Of a stretch of DNA of 7,687 nucleotides, positions 6,210 to 7,687 are shown one piece after another; the stretch's first letter is position 1, and each line of letters opens with the position of its first letter. The DNA comes from an uncultured Clostridia bacterium (GTDB lineage Bacteria > Bacillota > Clostridia > Christensenellales > Borkfalkiaceae). The position numbers were made by a program, and so were the translations under genes. Under the pieces are notes generated by a model. The model saw only the letters and a program-made list of their open reading frames with translations. It was not told where the DNA came from and searched no databases. The stretch is taken from assembly GCA_944354085.1 (NCBI GenBank), contig CALVPW010000016.1, forward strand, positions 1 through 7,687. The letters run 5' to 3'.

Positions 6210-7139
6210 TCATGCTAATTTGCGGGCGACGCGCAGTTTTGCGCTCGCCGAACGTGAATTTTGTTCGACTTCCTCACGGCTCGCCACGATCGGCTTTTTG
6301 GTGAGGATCTCCACTTCCTGTTTTTTCCCGCACACGCATACGGGAAAGCTCTTGGGGCAGGTGCACCCTTCCGCCATCGAACGGAACACGTCTTTTACGA
6401 TCCTGTCTTCGAGGGAATGGAAGGTGAGTACGCACGCGCGTCCGTCCGGTCTGAGCCTTCGGATGAGCCCCGTAAGGCACTCTTTGAGCCCGTCGAGCTC
6501 GCCGTTGACCTCGATGCGGATCGCCTGAAAGGTCTTCCGCGCGCATGCATGATAACGATATTTTGCGGGAACGCTCTCTTCGACGATCGCTTTGAGCTGA
6601 CCGCATGTTGCGATGCGCCCCTCTTTTCTTGCGAGGGCGAGCCTTCTTACGATGGAAGGCGCGAACGTCTCCTCGCCGTATTCGCGCAGGATGCGGATGA
6701 GCGCCTCCTCGCTGTATTCGTTGACGACCCTCTCCGCCGTGAGCGGCGAACGATCGTCCATGCGCATATCCAGCGGCGCGTCGTCGCACATATAGGCGAA
6801 CCCGCGCTCACGCGTATCGATCTGATGAGAAGAGATCCCGAGGTCGAGCAAAAACCCGTCGATCGCGTCTATCCCCGCCTCTTCGAACACGGTCTCGAAC
6901 GCTTTGAAGTCGCTGCGGAACAGTTTGTATCTCCCGCGGAAGGGTTCGAGCCGTTTGCCCGCCGCTTCGATCGCCTCGCCGTCCTTATCGGTGGCGACAA
7001 GGCGCGCCGTGGGATTTTCGGCAAGGATGGCAAAGCTGTGTCCGCCCCCGCCTGCCGTACCGTCGAAGTAAACGCCGCCGTCTTTGACGTGCAGCCCTTC
7101 GAGCACTTCTGCCACCATGATCGGACGATGATATTCCAT
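6210..7139 (-). CDS. rsmH: RsmH (MraW), 16S rRNA (cytosine-N4)-methyltransferase
   Basis: S-adenosylmethionine-dependent methyltransferase acting on C1402 (E. coli numbering) of 16S rRNA in the 30S decoding centre. The 309-residue length is typical. Motifs: YHRPIMVAEVLEGL start, DGTAGGGGHS (26-35, SAM-binding), ATDKD (49-53), LLDLGISSHQID (97-108), DAPLDMRMD (120-128), KTFQAIRIEVN (202-212), LTFHSLEDRIVK (238-249), a Cys cluster CTCP...CVCG (259-271) and the C-terminal SAKLRVA (299-305). Two deviations from the common consensus are His105 where proline is usual after SS, and NSRSAS (294-299) where NPRSRS is usual. ATG 7139 is 2 nt after the mraZ stop; GGAG at 7148-7151, inside the end of mraZ, serves as ribosome site with an 8-nt spacer. 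A 39-nt gap separates it from the FtsL-like gene. Confidence 0.97.
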   Translation of the reverse strand: MEYHRPIMVAEVLEGLHVKDGGVYFDGTAGGGGHSFAILAENPTARLVATDKDGEAIEAAGKRLEPFRGRYKLFRSDFKAFETVFEEAGIDAIDGFLLDLGISSHQIDTRERGFAYMCDDAPLDMRMDDRSPLTAERVVNEYSEEALIRILREYGEETFAPSIVRRLALARKEGRIATCGQLKAIVEESVPAKYRYHACARKTFQAIRIEVNGELDGLKECLTGLIRRLRPDGRACVLTFHSLEDRIVKDVFRSMAEGCTCPKSFPVCVCGKKQEVEILTKKPIVASREEVEQNSRSASAKLRVARKLA

Positions 7140-7141
7140 CC

Positions 7142-7585
7142 TCAGTGCTCCGCGCTGCGTTTGTAGGCGAGTGCGTTCGCCTGTTGGATGCTCATCTTCC
7201 CGACGCTGCTTTCAAAACGTTCCTGCGCCCAGATCTCGACGTAATCGCCCATACCGACGGTGACGACGTCCTTGACGAGCCCCGCATATTCGCGGAAACT
7301 CTTGGGCAGCTGCGCGCGCCCCTGTCCGTCCTCCGTCACCTCTTCGATGGAGCTGAGGATACGGCGCTTGGCGTCCATCATCTCGGGATCGCCGGGGTTG
7401 ACCTCGTCAAAGGAGGCGAGCTTGCAGCTGAGCACCGATTCGGGCATCACGGAGATGCACCCCGGCGCGTACTCCACGTAGTACAGCGTCTCGCCCTTGG
7501 GGAACGCCCCCTTGTATTTGGCGGGAATGCGTATTCTGTTTTTTGCGTCCAGCTGGTGGGCGACTTTCCCGCTCAAAAATTTCAC
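7142..7585 (-). CDS. mraZ: MraZ, transcriptional regulator of the dcw operon
   Basis: DNA-binding protein of the SpoVT/AbrB superfamily that forms ring-shaped oligomers and, in studied bacteria, controls its own operon by binding short direct repeats upstream of it. The product is 147 residues (family about 143) with two tandem domains. Each carries the signature loop: LDAKNRIRIPAKY (12-24) and EDGQGRAQLPKSFREYAGL (85-103), followed by DVVTVGMGDYVEIW (106-119). The start codon is GTG at 7585, preceded by AAGGA at 7594-7598 with an 8-nt spacer. It is the first gene of the operon and sits directly downstream of a repeat array suitable as its own operator, which implies autoregulation. Confidence 0.97.
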   Translation of the reverse strand: MKFLSGKVAHQLDAKNRIRIPAKYKGAFPKGETLYYVEYAPGCISVMPESVLSCKLASFDEVNPGDPEMMDAKRRILSSIEEVTEDGQGRAQLPKSFREYAGLVKDVVTVGMGDYVEIWAQERFESSVGKMSIQQANALAYKRSAEH

Positions 7586-7602
7586 GGCGCTCTTCCTTGT
7601 GC

Positions 7603-7620
7603 GGAGGCCTATAGACCCCC
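7603..7620 (-). other. Possible small hairpin in the mraZ leader
   Basis: Minus-strand bases 7620-7614 (GGGGGTC) can pair with 7609-7603 (GGCCTCC) around a TATA loop: seven pairs, two of them G-U. It ends 5 nt upstream of the AAGGA ribosome site. No U-tract follows, so it is not an intrinsic terminator. A role in translation or RNA stability is only a possibility. Confidence 0.35.
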
Positions 7621-7638
7621 TCGAGTATTACGCTACCT

Positions 7639-7667
7639 ATTATAGCACCACTTGTGACCACTGTCAA
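7639..7667 (-). promoter_or_regulatory. Sigma-A/sigma-70 promoter of the mraZ-led operon
   Basis: The minus strand has TTGACA at 7662-7667 (-35), a 17-bp spacer and TATAAT at 7639-7644 (-10). Both hexamers match the consensus exactly and the spacing is optimal. Transcription should begin near 7631-7634, giving a leader of about 46-49 nt before the GTG of mraZ. No other promoter-like sequence of this quality was noticed in the window, so it probably drives all seven genes. Confidence 0.9.
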
Positions 7668-7681
7668 CCACCTTTGACCAA
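7647..7681 (-). promoter_or_regulatory. Probable MraZ operator: four GTGGT-type direct repeats, 10-bp period
   Basis: On the minus strand GTGGT occurs at 7647-7651, 7657-7661 and 7667-7671, with a fourth copy TTGGT at 7677-7681. Every copy is separated from the next by exactly 5 bp, i.e. one helical turn, so all copies face the same side. E. coli MraZ is known to bind TGGGN direct repeats with 5-nt spacers upstream of mraZ, and the present array has the same geometry with a TGGT core. The array covers the -35 hexamer and most of the spacer, so bound MraZ would block RNA polymerase. The assignment to MraZ is inference from geometry and position. Confidence 0.8.
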
Positions 7682-7687
7682 ATTTTT

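Noticed and set aside
6261..7166. Plus-strand open frame of 301 codons opposite rsmH
   Set aside because: Antisense shadow of rsmH; no recognisable motif or ribosome site.
1..7687. Mobile elements, CRISPR arrays, tRNA or rRNA genes, phage or defence genes
   Set aside because: Seven closely packed dcw genes fill the window; no spaced repeat array, tRNA cloverleaf, transposase or att-like repeat was seen.

Overview
The whole window is a segment of a dcw (division and cell wall) gene cluster, read entirely on the minus strand. The layout, from high to low coordinates, is: promoter and leader (about 7586-7687), mraZ, rsmH, an ftsL-like gene, a class B penicillin-binding protein gene (ftsI/pbpB type), murE, mraY, and murD. 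murD runs off the low-coordinate edge. The order is the Bacillus/Clostridia one, with no murF between murE and mraY. The DNA is GC-rich, genes start with AGGAGG-type ribosome binding sites, and MurE carries the meso-diaminopimelate signature DNPR. I infer a GC-rich member of the Bacillota, probably a Clostridia-like anaerobe; the sequence alone does not fix the genus.

The genes are packed as one operon. Intergenic gaps are 2 nt (mraZ/rsmH), 39 nt (rsmH/ftsL), 13 nt (ftsL/pbp), 0 nt (pbp/murE, stop codon abutting ATG), 1 nt (murE/mraY) and 25 nt (mraY/murD). No internal terminator or second promoter is evident. Upstream of mraZ is a perfect-consensus housekeeping promoter (TTGACA, 17 bp, TATAAT). 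It is overlapped by four GTGGT-type direct repeats at an exact 10-bp period. This is the architecture expected of a MraZ operator, so the first gene probably represses its own operon.

The products form one pathway. MraZ sets transcription and RsmH methylates 16S rRNA. MurD, MurE and MraY make the UDP-MurNAc-peptide and lipid I. The FtsL-like protein and the class B PBP belong to the septal division machinery that uses the finished precursor.

No novel multi-gene system is visible. The parts that depart from a textbook dcw cluster are: (i) the FtsL-like protein, with an Ala/Pro-rich cytoplasmic tail of about 205 residues holding two non-repetitive islands; (ii) the well-ordered operator/promoter; (iii) a TTG start with a very short Shine-Dalgarno spacing on the PBP gene; (iv) a few substitutions in conserved motifs of MurE, MraY and RsmH. 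Outside the genes, the only stretch longer than 40 nt is the mraZ upstream region.
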